64,000 nucleotides of DNA from Armillaria gallica (taxonomy: Eukaryota > Basidiomycota > Agaricomycetes > Agaricales > Physalacriaceae): positions 2,666,001-2,730,000 of the forward strand of contig JBANDB010000011.1 in NCBI GenBank assembly GCA_037576215.1, written 5' to 3'. Shown one piece after another: positions 34,601 through 47,141 of this stretch; position 1 is the first letter of the stretch, and each line of letters starts with the position of its first letter. A program made the translations under genes and the position numbers. Below the pieces are notes generated by a model. The model was not told where the DNA came from. It was given only the letters and a program-made list of their open reading frames with translations, and ran no database searches.

Positions 34601-35850
34601 TCAATGCTGTACCCGGGTCGCAGGAAACAAAATCTGAACCAGGTAGCGGGGGAGGCAAGAAGCTATGGAAGCTGATTAAACGCATTAGCACGGGTGGCTT
34701 GCGAGACAAATTCACGGATTCGCCTTTAGGTTCTCCGACAGGCAGTCCGCCACCTGTTCCCGCGCTCCCCAAAGATTATGTTGCAATGAACTACGGCCCC
34801 AAATCAGTGGATGGACACGGAAACGCCCCTCCGGCTGGCGCATTGTCGCGGTTCATGCAATCTCGAACGTCGATTTCCGGTGGCCGGTCATCGCAATCAT
34901 CTAAAGGCCCCGCGATACACCCTCCGCATCCTGTACCTGCCATATCTTCCCATTCGCCTAGAGGCCACAGACGGAGCATAGCAACGCGCTCATCTTCTCC
35001 AGGATCTTCGGATGTCGCGTCTTCAAAGTTTTTCCAGCGGACACAATCTCAGCGATCGTCGTCGTCATCATATGGGGATGAACTTCCGCCTCCTGTTCCT
35101 GACACTGTTGTTGGCCAACACATCATTCCCCCAGGAGAGCTGTACAAATTGACCAATAGCATACACGCTGAAGGAGATGATTCCAGGCTTCGTCATCGAA
35201 AGTCGTTGGGAAAGATTGCTCAGCCCCCGGTTCATAGATCGACATCGTCACCAGAAAGCTGGATACCTTCTACTGAAGAGCCTCTGCCGACACCTCCCAG
35301 AACTGCATGGAAACCGCCACAAGACTCCATCCGAGCTTCGCCCACAATCCCAGAGTTCTCCACGTCAGCACCTATCAATGCTTTCGTGGGTCGTAGACCA
35401 TCAGCTTCTGCGGAATCCACCCCTTCTGATGTCGGTGCCGATTTAAAAACAACGCCTTCTCGACCTTCCCGCAGTTTACATAGAACCAGTCCCAGTACGT
35501 CGAGAATATCGTCGCCCATCCGAAAGCTGCCATCCGTTCCACGTTTCTCCTCACCTCCACCTGTTCCTGACACTCCTACAAATCCGAACCGTGCGTCTAC
35601 TTCCTCGCATGCGACGGCTCGACCCCGTTCCTACGCAAACAGCTTTGCGTCACCACCCACAGCTCAGTTCCGTGACCGAGCCACGATAAAACCTGCTTGG
35701 ACTGAGCAAGAAAAGACAGACATGTGGAATGATCTGTTGGAGAGGAGTGCCCGAGCAGGAGGAACACTTCATCTCAGAGGCGATGATGGTTTAGCATCGG
35801 ATCAGTTGCGGTTCTCAGCCGCGACCGTAAGCGATAGTGAGGTTGAATGA
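31622..35850 (+). CDS. large Ser/Pro-rich protein with SH3-ligand-like motifs, unknown function
   Basis: Not recognised as a named family. Exons 31622-32159, 32207-32350, 32404-32457, 32504-32545, 32600-32632, 32689-32751 and 32807-35850 join in phase to 1305 residues. All six introns are phase 1. The protein is about one quarter Ser plus Thr and largely disordered. Seen in it: poly-Ser runs, a short Gln/Glu/Lys-rich helix (QQLEERRRQQEEQEKLKKEK) and basic Ser repeats (SKSLSRSLSRKLSGRWRKG). There are three or more PPPVP motifs (SPPPVPALP, LPPPVPDT, SPPPVPDTP) that could bind SH3 domains. A short folded-looking C-terminus reads KPAWTEQEKTDMWNDLLERS. An upstream in-frame ATG (31556) exists. The donor of exon 2 (GTGTCA at 32351) is the least certain junction. 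Confidence 0.75.
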
Positions 35851-36369
35851 CCTCGCTTTACCGCCTCCACTTTCATTTCACCCTTTACATATTGTATTAT
35901 CATACCTTTCCAATGCTGTCAGTGTCATTGTTCGAGATACCCTACACCCTCATTTTTGTGTATGCATTTCCGCTTTTAAAGCTGCATTTGATATATTTTT
36001 AGAGTAGCTCTTCTCTGTATAGTTGGAGTCCCTTGCTGCCATCATCTACATTACATACCGCGGACTAGACTGTCCAGAACCTCGCACTCTCTCGTAAGAT
36101 TCAACTGTACAAATACCAACACCTCCTTCACCAATAAATATCACCATTCACCAATACCCTCCTGCTCTGAGCTCTCTCGCTATAGAAAAATCATGTGCTC
36201 CTGGGAATGCTACGCGTTGGCAACGATTGATTCTGAACGCGTTTGTAAGTGATCACGTTTTCGCAGGATATTTATTTCTCCACGTCACCACCACGATTCT
36301 CTCCCCGTATTTCAAGTTCGAACTCGAATTTCACCCATTCATTCATTCTCTCCTTCCTATACTATTAAC
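35851..36369. other. intergenic region (3' UTR and next promoter)
   Basis: About 520 bases between two genes on the same strand. Pyrimidine-rich runs from about 36120 precede the next ATG. No further feature seen. Confidence 0.5.
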
Positions 36370-37469
36370 ATGGGACATACCCAAAGCACCATACTTTCCT
36401 CTGTATCGGCCGAAACTGCCTTGACTGCCGTCGCAGTCGCTGGTGCTGTGGGCTTTGCAGTGGTCCAAATTTCGAATTCATCGCAGGGCAAACCTAAGCC
36501 GCCACCTCCAGAAACGAAAGAGAAGAAGAAAGGAAAGGCCAAAGCGAAGGGCAAAGGGAAAGAAACGTCCGCCTCTCCCCAGGACAGCAGCGCCAGTGCT
36601 GCGGTTGAGCAGAAGGAGGCGCCAATGGCGAGCTCTGCGGAGGTTATTCCTGGGGACTTCGAGGCTACCAAGGCAGCTCCTGATGCTCTCATAGCGTCTA
36701 AGGAGTCGATACCGCCGAAGAAGAAGAATAAAGGAAAGAAGAAGAAGAGCGCTGCGGTCAAAGCAGAACCTCAGTCACCTTCCTCGTCTACTCCAGTCCC
36801 ACTTTCGCCTCCTCCTCCTCCGCCTTCAGAGCCTCCAACAACGACAGAGACACCAAAACCCCAATCAGTGCCTACCACTGAGGTATACCAAGCAACAGCA
36901 ACTAGCGGTGAAACTGACAAGTTGCGCTCATGTTTAACTTTTCTGCTTGTGACGTGCTTACCTATTATATAGTAGCTCTAACACTGGAACGACTACACCT
37001 ACACGGTCCACCACTTCTGAGTCATCGTCAAGAGCAGTTCCTGCTGCAGGGTTCTCGTGGGGCGACTATGAAGATGCACACGATGTGGAAGACGACGACG
37101 AGGGCTGGGGAGTTGTGAAGCGGAACCGTGGTTCGCGTAACACAACTACTGCGAACTTGTCGTCAAACACGAACAGTGAGTCCCCCTTTGGTTTATGCTA
37201 AACTAACCACTAACTCGTAAATATCAGAAACCGCATCGACGACCAACCAACCACAGACAAAGCGTCAGCGGCAGAACGCTGCCCGGAAGGCGGCCGAGAA
37301 GGCGGCCAAGGCTGAGGCTGAGAAAGGGAGGCTAGCAGCGCTTGCACAGCACCATCGAGAGCTAGAAAAGACTCGGATGGCAGAGCTTTCGAGCGGAAAA
37401 GGTGGTAAGAAAGTCAGCGGTGGGATGACGGCTACCGTTGATAACAATGGAAAGCTGGTTTGGGAGTAG
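36370..37469 (+). CDS. N-terminally anchored Lys/Ala-rich protein, unknown function
   Basis: Exons 36370-36920, 36973-37175 and 37228-37469 splice in phase to 331 residues. A single hydrophobic stretch near the start (ALTAVAVAGAVGFAVVQI, about residues 17-34) looks like a signal anchor. Basic runs (KEKKKGKAKAKGKGK, KKKNKGKKKK) and a Pro run follow. Then comes a short conserved-looking acidic/aromatic block, FSWGDYEDAHDVEDDDEGWG, followed by VVKRNRG. The C-terminal 80 residues are a helical Lys/Ala coiled coil ending NNGKLVW. The composition suggests an endomembrane protein with a cytosolic basic tail. Function unknown; basidiomycete relatives with the GWGVVK block seem likely but cannot be checked here. 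Confidence 0.75.
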
Positions 37470-37565
37470 GGCATCCAAAATTATTTAAGTCCAGCTATTC
37501 GCTTTCACGGAACATTAAACAGGACAGATTTTTTGCAGTCATGGTCTGGGATTGCGTTAACTGCA

Positions 37566-38716
37566 TCAAGAGGAATCGTCGTACAGGTAATATTCATCTC
37601 CCGGTTCCGACTGACAATCTCCGTCGTCCCAATCAGACTCGCCATCTGGTCCTGGAAGAATGAACTGGGCCCTTAGACCTCTACTTATTGCTTTTTTCAG
37701 CTGATTCTTCGCGTCCTGCTCTAGATCTTTTACTCTTCCCTGAAGCTTGTGCTCTCTGACGACCCAAGCGGAAAGAGACATTCAACCGGGAATTCGTAGT
37801 AAAACGGCTTTCGATGGCCTAACAATTCTTTTGATGCACCTCCGTAAAATCAGTCGAGTAGATCTCCAAAGTGTCCAGTTTCGGCAGAATGAACTTATTA
37901 CCTGAAGGGTGCCAGCGGCTTCAACCCTCTGTTATTAACACAGGAAACTTTGGAGCATAGATGGATATCATTGGGGGGATGCAGGAGAAATATGAAGATG
38001 TCTCCGCACTCAAAGAACAAGAGCGAAAGCTATGCGCTTGGAGCGACGGATGAGATCTACAAAGATTTGAACGTCTAGCGTGACCGGGTCAAAGCTCTGT
38101 CAATGCAGGAAGTGTCAAACAATCTATGAACCTGCGGGCGTGCTGTTTCAGGATGCCCAAGGAAAATGTATCGGCGAAAGGCACCCGCAGGCTCTGCAGA
38201 CGAGATAGCCGTAGTAAAAGGAGTTTGGTAGAAGAACAAGGGAATGGGTCACTGGCACCCCTTGAGGTGAGATATGATTTCTATCATACGTATATCCTCA
38301 AAGGAGATACTGGTCGAGGTCTTTGGCAGATAGACAAACGTAGTGAGAGGAAGCTCGCAAAGTGAGGCCTTTGCTAGCCTGGATGCGTCGCGGAATGTTC
38401 CAACCTGCTCTGGGCATTCGCTATCAAACAGAGAAACACTAACGAGATCTATATAACTTTCGAGGATCGGTAAAGGCTTGCTCAGATGCGCGATCTCAGC
38501 TAGAGAGAGACGGGCCTTAAAGGTCTTCCATCGGGCGGAATGAGTGGGCAAGAATTCAAGGACGAGTTCAGTGAGAACATTGTCTGAGTAGTCGACATTC
38601 TGTCCCGATCCCAATTCGATGAAAGTGGGGCGTGCTTTGAGAGCCGGAAGAATCCATAGCATCTTCCACCTGAACTGCCTTTCAGTTCCATTCGCAACTA
38701 CAGTGCGCATGTACAT
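37566..38716 (-). pseudogene. F-box protein gene remnant (leucine-rich half)
   Basis: From 38716 down, the frame resembles the middle of agaricomycete F-box proteins: LVLEFLPTHSARWKTFKARL and LSKPLPILESYIDLVSVSLF, the usual place where the protein describes a hill-and-blade leucine repeat. A second open stretch at 37566-37781 could be its acidic C-terminus. The F-box itself is not found upstream of 38716, and the middle is stop-rich. Probably truncated; I could not find a splice solution. Confidence 0.4.
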
Positions 38717-39661
38717 CTGAATTGGAATTGGCTAGAAAAGAAAATTCTTGACGCGTCAAGCTCAAGTTTCAAGCTTCAAGCCGTGATCATCGCAACTAGA
38801 GTTGGCAAAGAGTTGGTCCAACTTTACTATCTGACGCATGGCGGTGTAATAAAAACTAAAATAACGAGAGAAAATAAATAACTAAAAAAAATTCCGCGAA
38901 ATCCGCTTCCGCTGACCTTGAAGTCACCCTGATCCTTTGCTTCTTTCTTCTTTCTTTAACGCGGTTTTACTCAGCGTCAAACTACAGCTCCCAGCGGAAG
39001 GCCTCGTGACGAATCCTAGTGGCAAAAGATGGGCTGTAATCCCTTAATACCTCTCGTCCGCATACAACGCATACAAGTATGTCTTCCCTCTACGGGCCTC
39101 GTGATACCTTGTAATTGAACACGTACGAGAGAATGAAGCGTTCACAATGTACCCTTGCGCCCACTGACGCATTGATTTCTACATCCCTTGGAGATAACTT
39201 ACTTGCTATTGAAGCACCGTGACCTCCAACCTTTTTCTTGCGCGCTTTGCTGGAGAATTCATAAACATCTCCAACAACAAATACTTTAAAACTTAGCCAC
39301 TAGTGTTCAGTGCTATTTCGTGCCATGACGCTGGAGCTCTACCGCTGCGTACTCGCTCAGCGGAGAATTGCCATACATGGCGACCGAATAGTATTTGTAC
39401 CAGGCGAAGATCCAGCACCGGCGTGTTGTCAGTTGAACATGTTGAATGTTTCCTCATCACGGTCCTTGATCGGCGCGCGTCAAGTCATGCCGAGATACAA
39501 CTGCACTAGCACCAGCTGAACACATCGCGTCCTTTTCTCTGCCTTAATCTATTGTTCCTGTAAGGATCGTGACCTTTTCGTTCTACAACTCCAGACCATC
39601 TTACGCCGCTGGTGGAACAGTTAAAAGGCAGTTTCTCCAGTACTCCAGTTCTCATTCCTAC
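38717..39661. other. intergenic region, no gene supported
   Basis: Contains an A-rich tract at about 38850-38900 and the leader of the lectin-like gene. Overlapping 68-codon frames at 39303-39519 have no domain. Confidence 0.45.
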
Positions 39662-41101
39662 ATGGCTTTCCAATCCAACACCCCTGCTCAGCCCATCATG
39701 CCTGCACCAATTGTTGGCAACTTTTTTGCTGCAGTTTATGGCGCGCCGAGCTTCGACTACGTATACTGCTTAATCGCGCAGCCTGCAGAAACGACCCCAA
39801 GCATCGTCACCTTGAGGCGTACCGATTCGTCGGATACTACCTCGCAAATCAGTTCGTTCAGCTCTGGCTATGGACATCGCGATTCCAAGATTGCTGCAAA
39901 CAGAGTAAGTTTATCTCTCTATTGTTGAAACCGTGCGTGCTGACCACTTATTTTGGCACAGCGCGACTTCTCGGAAACGAGTCAGCAATCTTCTGTCTTC
40001 TACCAAGGCTACAACGGAAACTTGTTTGAGTGGAGGATTGATAAGAATGGAGGCCGCGCACATATCGGCGTCAATACCGTACCAGAGACCACCAGCAACA
40101 GTGCGATTGCGCCAGTAATGGGGTCATCTCTCGCATCGGTGACTACTGGTCAAGATTATCAGACCGCCTTCTTGTTTTATCAAGCACCTGACAATGTAAG
40201 ATAGTATTTCCTTGCCTCAGACGGTATTGACATTGACTTGTGTCTCTTCGTAGAGGATTTGTGAGCTTTGTAGCACCCTTTATCGATGTTTTGCTCACAT
40301 GAAAGCAGACTACGTGTATCAAAAAGCGTTCGGACAATGGAGCATCCCTTCCCTTGTCACTTATGACCCGGCAATGGCGCGAACAACCCTTTCGGCCTTT
40401 TCGTGGACCGGTATGCATCCTTCTCACATCGCTTGGCAATGGTCCGTAGTCTAATTGAGTGACATTTCAGAAACAGACCCGTACACCGGAACCGATACCA
40501 TTGACTGTGTTTGTATCATGTACAACCAGGCTCCCGGCCGCTATGCGGTCCACATGAGGCGTGAGTTGCGAAACGGTTTAAACGTCTTGATTCCCAAGTT
40601 CGAACCTGTATCCGGGTTCAATGGTCCGGTCATGCGCGGACCTTTCGCCACAATTCATATGGGGGCTCAAAATAGCGCCGACAATCAATACCGACTCTTC
40701 AGTCAGCCTCAGGAAGATCCGTCAAGGCTCTTCCAAGGACAAGTCTCTCAGGGCGGCAACTTTTTGGATATGTCGTTGGTGCCCAATACTACTGGTGTTA
40801 GGACACCTGCACGTGGTAGTGAGTATTCTCTGGTTGCGGGAGTTCATACAAGTAACACGGTCTGCTTGCAGCATCCATTGCCATTGTCTACGATCCTTCT
40901 AATTCCGATAACACGAAACGCAGTAAGTCTATTTGAAAGGCATTGAAAGATGCGACCATCGACACTAACTACTTTGACGCAATATTAGGTATCAGGGTGT
41001 TCTATTCCACTCCCGAGGGTCGTCTCTTATACAGCACCATGTATGACGACAGCGATATTTACAATTCTCTTCAACATGGTGAACTCCAACGTTCTTCGTG
41101 A
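39662..41101 (+). CDS. beta-propeller-like protein, possibly a fungal lectin
   Basis: Exons 39662-39904, 39962-40195, 40254-40260, 40309-40410, 40471-40818, 40872-40922 and 40989-41101 join in phase to 365 residues. The third exon is only 7 nt. No signal peptide. The protein is made of short beta-rich units that recur with the pattern aromatic-Y-Q-x-x-(D/N)-G/N-x-L/I (SSVFYQGYNGNLFEW; AFLFYQAPDNRIYYVY; IRVFYSTPEGRLLYS). This is like the blades of fucose-specific lectins of the AAL type. The repeats are weak, so fold and sugar binding are inferences. It lies next to the secreted GH71 gene, tail to tail. The upstream frame is open but has no ATG. Confidence 0.7.
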
Positions 41102-41768
41102 AGAAGATCACTGTAGAATGTCCGCGCGTATTCGTTCGGCTGGATGTATATCAAATACATTTCCGATGCCAAAGTCATGTATAGTGTAGCTCGTGTCAAT
41201 CAAATAAAGTCTTGGTATCTTTGTGAAAAGAGGGCGACAGGGCTTAAGTAAGGAAAACCGTGTCCAGAGGACAGCATAATTTGAACCGGCACCCAATCAT
41301 CTCAAATTATAAGTACTTAGTTTGTTGCGTATTTAGTATGCTTCTATCACTTTACGAAGGCAGGATATGTGATGAGTCAATCTTTATACACCGCATCATG
41401 TCTTCGAAGCGATACGCTACCATTTCATTGACTTTAGATATCATATCAATCAGGCCCTCTGCCGCTTAGCATGGTGATAAAGTATTACCGATTACCATTA
41501 GAAGCTCAACATTTAGGTTGAAGGCCGATAACAGAAGCATCTAATTCTGGCCGATGTCTGCCTACCGTCGAACGAGTAGAGAAAAGGTTTGAAGGAATCA
41601 TTTACAGTGTATATACAACAGTTACAACAAGACTAATTCCTACTTATAACAAAGCGAACAAATATACGATGACCATCAATAAAGTGATAAACAGCGAGCA
41701 GGCAGGAATGCATAAGAATTGGGGACGGTAATGCCTCACTGGCATTATGAAATCGATGTACGAGCCCA
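41102..41768. other. intergenic region between convergent genes
   Basis: About 670 AT-rich bases between the 3' ends of the lectin-like and GH71 genes. No ORF with a domain and no repeat was seen. Confidence 0.5.
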
Positions 41769-43537
41769 TTATATATGGGATGTTGGGGCAGGCGTAGGAG
41801 TGCCGGTTGCAAAGATGGCAACAGTGGCAGGAGGGCTGGCGGGCAACGAGGGCTGAGCCGCACAGGCGACTTTGAGACCATTCCCGAAGTTAGCCAAGCC
41901 ATCTGATCCAAGAGGGTCGGACGGCCCGGCGGGGACGGTGCCGACGTAGGCGTTGAAGTTGTAGATGCCGCAAATACATTTTGTGACAATCTGCTTCAAG
42001 CTTGTATCGCTAAAAATGGTCTTGCCGTTCCGGTTCAACCCAAAGGCTTGCGCACCGATGCCCATGGGCACGGAAAACGCAGCTGCACCGGCTGGAGCAT
42101 CGTAGCTGTAGTGCGTACCCCCAGAGTTCACGGTGACAGTACCGGGTGATTTGAGAAGGGACACGACGAAGACGCTGTCGCTCAGAGTCTCCCAGCCGTT
42201 CGGGCGACCGTTGAAATAATTGCCACTGGCGTTGTTAGCCGGACCCATTGTTGTATCCGTGGAGTCGCAGTTAATATTCCGCGGGGTAGGTCGATACCAG
42301 TAGATGAGCTTCTCGTCGGTGATGTAGTTGGATACCGACTCAGAACCTGCTTTGTATGCAGCAATGAAAGGCTTTGACATTTCGAGCCAACCCGAATGAG
42401 GCCTACGATCATATTTACCATGAGACAAATCATAAGACGTTAATGAAGTCGAATCACTGACATGTCATTAACCCATTTGGAGCCTCCGTCATCGGTGTGA
42501 GGGGAAGATAGTGGCCCAATATAGTGGGATTCCCCGTAATCGTTCCACGTTTCGATTTCGACAAACTGAGGTGCCAACGCAAGGATGTCATTCCAGCGTT
42601 GATACCACAGGAAGTCTCCCGGGAACACCCAATTCTTGCTGTAAGAAACTTCGGCTCCAAAATGAGTCGAGAACCACGGTGACGCAGCTAGATTAAAAAA
42701 CATGAGTCGGCGACTGATTTGCTACTATTCGCGATTCGAAACGTACGAGAAATAAGGCTCTTAGCGCCAATAGTTGACCGGTAGGAGTCGTCTCCGTCAA
42801 TGACAGAGATCACAACACCCCCTTCAGGTGCCTTATTTCTGCCATCGTTGGGCCATGCCATCCAATTCAAGGCGCCATCCAACTTGGAAAAGTCTCCTTG
42901 TCCGGGATGGAAGTTCGGGGCCATGAAGAGATCCACTCCTGCAGTAGAGCGAACTTGATCAACGTTTAAGCCATCACCTTATGTAAAAGTTGTCAATCAG
43001 TGACATGCAAAACGACTTCGTGAAGTGACGTACCCGCGAAAGAGGAGACAAATACTTTCCCGTTAATCTTCAGTTGCGCTGGTCTCGAAGCATACTGGGC
43101 GATTTTCGAGCCAACACCCGTGGCATCGGAGGGGCTCCACCAATTGAAATCGAAGGAAAGGAAGACCTTCATGCCATTGTTGGCTGCTGATTCGTAGGCA
43201 TATCCTAACTGGGTGTCGGTGTAGGGATCGGTGCCAATGTTCAGGGCAAATGCGTCGATCCCGTAGGATTTTGCGCGCTTCATGTCGTCATCGAAGGCGG
43301 CAGCGCTGGTCCTATCAGATACGATGCCGATCTAGCGAGCAAGTACAATGAGCAGTTGGAAACGCAATAGAATTGCTTTGAACCCACCATGAAATGGGCA
43401 AATACAAGCTTTCCCGTAGTCGCCTCCGACTCGGAGTCGCGTTGTGACACGCCATAACTCTCAACGGCAGCGCCCAGGACAGTGGACACCGAGGCCAGTA
43501 GGAGAAGGAAGGAATACAGGGTGTTACGAAGCTGCAT
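41769..43537 (-). CDS. secreted glycoside hydrolase family 71 (alpha-1,3-glucanase)
   Basis: Cleaves alpha-1,3-glucan of fungal cell walls. Exons, complement of 43388-43537, 43034-43331, 42747-42977, 42462-42687 and 41769-42402, join in phase to 512 residues. The signal peptide is clear (MQLRNTLYSFLLLLASVSTV, cut near LGA). The GH71 domain runs from KLVFAHFMVGI through AKSYGIDAFALNIG and VFLSFDFNWW to ETWNDYGESHYIGP, where the conserved Asp and Glu of the catalytic site lie. A C-terminal beta domain ends with a Pro/Thr-rich tail. There is no obvious carbohydrate-binding module. Roles in wall remodelling or mycoparasitism are known for the family; this copy's role is open. Confidence 0.93.
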
Positions 43538-44634
43538 CTCTAGCCGATGAAGTTACATCCCTCCTCTCACCCTTTTATACGGAGAATGAACCTTGCTGTA
43601 GGCTCTTCTGGGATGGCAAGAAATGCCACATGAATGGCACGCCGCCAAACTCATCCAGCTTCTCGCACCTGAAAACCATGTACAGGGTAAGGTACTCGAG
43701 TGAATTCGCAGTAGGTTTAGGGCGACGCATGGTCCATTTACAATGGGTATGGCGACAAAGCTCCGGTGTGGCAGGCCTGAGAGAAATACGGACCCTACAT
43801 AGCGTAGAGCCATGCTGTAGAATACATTGGCTCCTGCAAGTAATGTCAAGCTAATCGGTTAGGTGTGAATGGCATAAATGGATTGCAGAGGCTTACTGAC
43901 AGGAACTACAGAGTATAGTTTAGGCCTTGGGCGACCAATTCAATCCTTGCTTGTGATTTTAGATCCCAGATTGTACCGAACGCAAGAAACTTCATTAACG
44001 GGATGGTTCCGGGATCAAGGAGGATGAAGTTGTACGAAAAGCCCGACTGTTAGTCCCCGGATAGAGAAAGCATCTAGTCTCTAAGGGATGAATGGGGACG
44101 GAAGGACCATGTGCTGAGCCGAACGGGCCACAGCATGAGGTTCACTTCGCGACAGCGCCGCCACGACTAGAAGGTCAAAGTGTAAAAGACTCGGACGAAC
44201 TGGATACGGGCCTGACAAGTGATAGAAAGGCGTGTTATGCTAGGGCACAATGAGATTTTAAGCATTATGAGATTCCGAATGTCGTCATTAAGAAAAGCTT
44301 AAGCTTATAATTCAATCGGGTATCTCGCAGCAACAGAACCCCAAAGTGGTCGTTTGAACTGAATGAAATCCGTCTTGAAGTGATGAGTACAGCTCTGAAG
44401 CTGAGGGTACGAAGAAAAGGGAGAAACAGAATGACAAGTGACAACCGAGTAAAACTAGGTGGATGTTGAGGATAAGCGCATTTTGGAATAATTGTTTGTT
44501 CTACTTCGGAAGAACTTGAAATCGTTCCCGGAAGGTCCGGTTTTGCCGGTTGAAGCACGTGGTGTGACAGACACGCGACGCGCAGGAACCTTGTGCTTGA
44601 CCCTCATCAGCTTCACTATTCACGCTGACATCTC
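43538..44634. other. intergenic region (divergent promoters), no gene seen
   Basis: About 1.1 kb between the GH71 start (-) and the DPB3-like start (+). Frames on both strands (43444-43854; 44265-44558) lack domains. Presumably the secreted enzyme's promoter is the longer part. Confidence 0.5.
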
Positions 44635-45359
44635 ATGGCCTCCCGTTCCGCTAGTCTAACCGGAGACCCAGTTGAAGCAGATGGTCCTGCCGTTGATTCC
44701 CACAACCACGATCCCAAAGATATCGGTGAAAAGAAAAAGAGGGTCAAAAAAGCGCCCCAGCCAGTTGTTCGCGAAGCGGGAAAATCGCTGTTTCCGGTAT
44801 CGAGGGTGCAGAAAATAATCAAGGCAGACAAGGTACGCGTGCATGCTTTCAAAAGTCGCGTTGGAGGGCTCTCATTATGACAGGACATACCTATCATCGC
44901 CAAAGAAGCCACATTCCTAATATCTCTCGCCACCGAAGAATTTATCAAACGATTATGCGAAGCTGCACACAAATCTGCCGAGCGTAACAGCAGACAGACG
45001 GTACAGCATAAGGATCTTGGTCTGTTGTCACTTTAAACACGTTGGGGACTGTCCCTTGACATAATTCCTCAGCCACAATTGTCCGAAAAGATGACGAATT
45101 TTTATTCTTGGAAGGTAAACTTGAAGTAGGCTTGAAAGCTTTCTAGACATTTGAGATGTTTTCAGACATCATACCATGGACAATAACGGATGGTCCAGCT
45201 GTCAAACGCAAACCCAAGCAGCCGGGCGCTGATTCCAGCGGTGATGCAGGCCTCACGTTGCTGGATCAATTTGTGTCCAAAAAAGCGGCACCGGTCATTG
45301 AGGATGAGCTCGAGGAGGATATCACGATGAATGATGACGGTACTATGACGGTTGGCTAG
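44635..45359 (+). CDS. DPB3: histone-fold protein, DPB3/POLE4/CHRAC-like
   Basis: Small H2A/NF-YC-type histone-fold protein found in DNA polymerase epsilon or ISWI/CHRAC complexes. Exons 44635-44832, 44884-45019, 45073-45114 and 45166-45359 join in phase to 189 residues. The histone fold covers about residues 50-130: SLFPVSRVQKIIKADKDI, KEATFLISLATEEFIKRLCE and RQTVQHKDLATIVRKDDEF, ending at DIIPW. The N-terminus is basic and the C-terminus acidic (EDELEEDITMNDDG). The order matches fungal DPB3. The CHRAC subunit and NF-YC are the alternatives, but NF-YC has a longer conserved core. The 42 nt third exon is typical of this window. Confidence 0.85.
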
Positions 45360-47141
45360 GGAATATGTACGTCTACATTGCCACTGTAACTCTGTTCCTT
45401 ATTAACTCGCCGTCAGGTAACTTAATATGATTTTGATTGTTGTACTTGTATGTTATAAGATGACCCTGGTCGCGAGTCATCTGCATCATTCCCAACTACA
45501 TCAGAGAAGGCTTATAGGAGCACCGAAATCAGATGCACCCTTAGGTTCCACGATAATCCAGTCGTATCGAATTCAACCACATACTTGCGCCTCTCCTTTA
45601 TAAGAGAAATGTACGATTCCACCCATTTTACGTGTTTTGGTATTCACCCTGACTTTTCATCTATCAGTTATTACAAGACTTTCCCAACATTCGTAAAGTA
45701 CAGGCAGCTTACCTGAAAATTGGAATCAGAATAGGTAAGTACTCTCCTCGTTTTGAAACCTCACGACACCCTGACGACCCATATTACGGTCTTATTTACG
45801 CCATGGCTTCTCATCGTCGACGCAGTCTTTGTAGGTGTCACCTTTTTTCAGTACAAGGTTTGCCGCAAGCACGAAGCGCCTTGTTGCTCAGGGCCAATAT
45901 TCAGCAACATTTTACAACGTCATCGAGTTGGATCAAGTATTCGAATCCTTTCGTGGGTGTATTTTTACTCTGAACCGCGGACCGGTTATGATACACGGGG
46001 TCTTATACTAGTCTTATACAGTCTTTGGTATATGCAGTTCCTCCGCACGTTCCTCTCAGTGCAGCTTGCATGTCGTAAGTAATTTGCTCCTGTTCCTGCA
46101 TAACAAGGAGACAGTCACAGTTGAATGTTTAACAAGAATGAGTTGAGGTGAAAGCAGTTTCGAATACCTCTTATAAGCCCCTTTCACAACGTTTCATGGT
46201 GACGCTTCGAAATTGCTGAGGGGTTGGAACGTTGACAGAGTTGTTTTACAGACCTTGCGTTGTATGAAGCTAATCGATCTCTAAGAGCTTCTCTGAGATA
46301 AGGCTTGCAGTCTCTCAAAATCAAAAGCCTACGACGAAGGAGGAATTCCAGACATCGAGCATCTTAATGCGTCGGTAGAGGTATATAAAAAGCGTAGAAG
46401 TGTAAGAAAATCAAATCCTCCCGTTGAATACATTGCAGGTACAATTTTCAGAGCCGTTTGGAATGATTGTAAAGGCATCATAACCAGAAGTCATGATATG
46501 AGAAAACGCTGGCCTTTTACAAATACAATGGCTTATATGTAGGGTCAGTTCATATCAATGACGCATACTGGTTAGCGCCTCCTAAATGTTCGACTCGAGG
46601 GTCGATCGTAGATTGCAATCGGCGATGCGGATCAACCTTGTAACAAAGATATCTGCAGGATTGCCAGTGCCTCCAGCTACATAACGGTAGAAAGCACTAT
46701 AGCAGTGAGAGAACTGCGGGCTCCGAGGTCTGTTACATACCGTGTACATTGTCGTCAAGTGGTTGTGGAGCGAGGCCGCCGGTTACCGGGTATAGCTTGT
46801 TGACCGGTATTTGTTTTGTCAAATTTGTAATCAGCCCAAAAAAAGTCGGAAACGAGGCTCTCAGGCTCAAACAAGTTGGCAGAACTGACCTTGGTGGTTG
46901 AAATGCAATATCAAAGATAGACTGAGGACGATACAAAACTCAGTAAAGAAGAAGAGAGAATCGTAGCAACGGTGCAGCGAGGATCAAATCGATCAAAAAA
47001 TAGTTGTTTGGTTCTGTGACGTGTGTGACACACCCACCTTGCTTCTACCTTCGTCGCCTCAATTGCGAGGCATCCATTCGCTTTTACCTACATTCTTTTC
47101 GTTTCTTTTTCCCTTCTTTTCTATAGATTAATACCCTTCAC
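45360..47141. other. gene-poor region with weak protein-like stretches
   Basis: Nearly 1.8 kb. A plus-strand stretch around 45660-45860 reads partly like protein, without a recognisable domain. On the minus strand, 46930-46600 can be spliced to give a 48-residue tail containing KLYPVTGGLAPQPLDDNVH and RLIRIADCN, ending at a stop; its start was not found. I recognise neither. The last 100 bases are the pyrimidine-rich leader of the next gene. Confidence 0.35.

Noticed and set aside
34182..34772. Long minus-strand ORF (196 codons) opposite the Ser-rich gene
   Set aside because: It is a shadow of the plus-strand coding sequence; its composition is the complement of Ser/Pro-rich codons.
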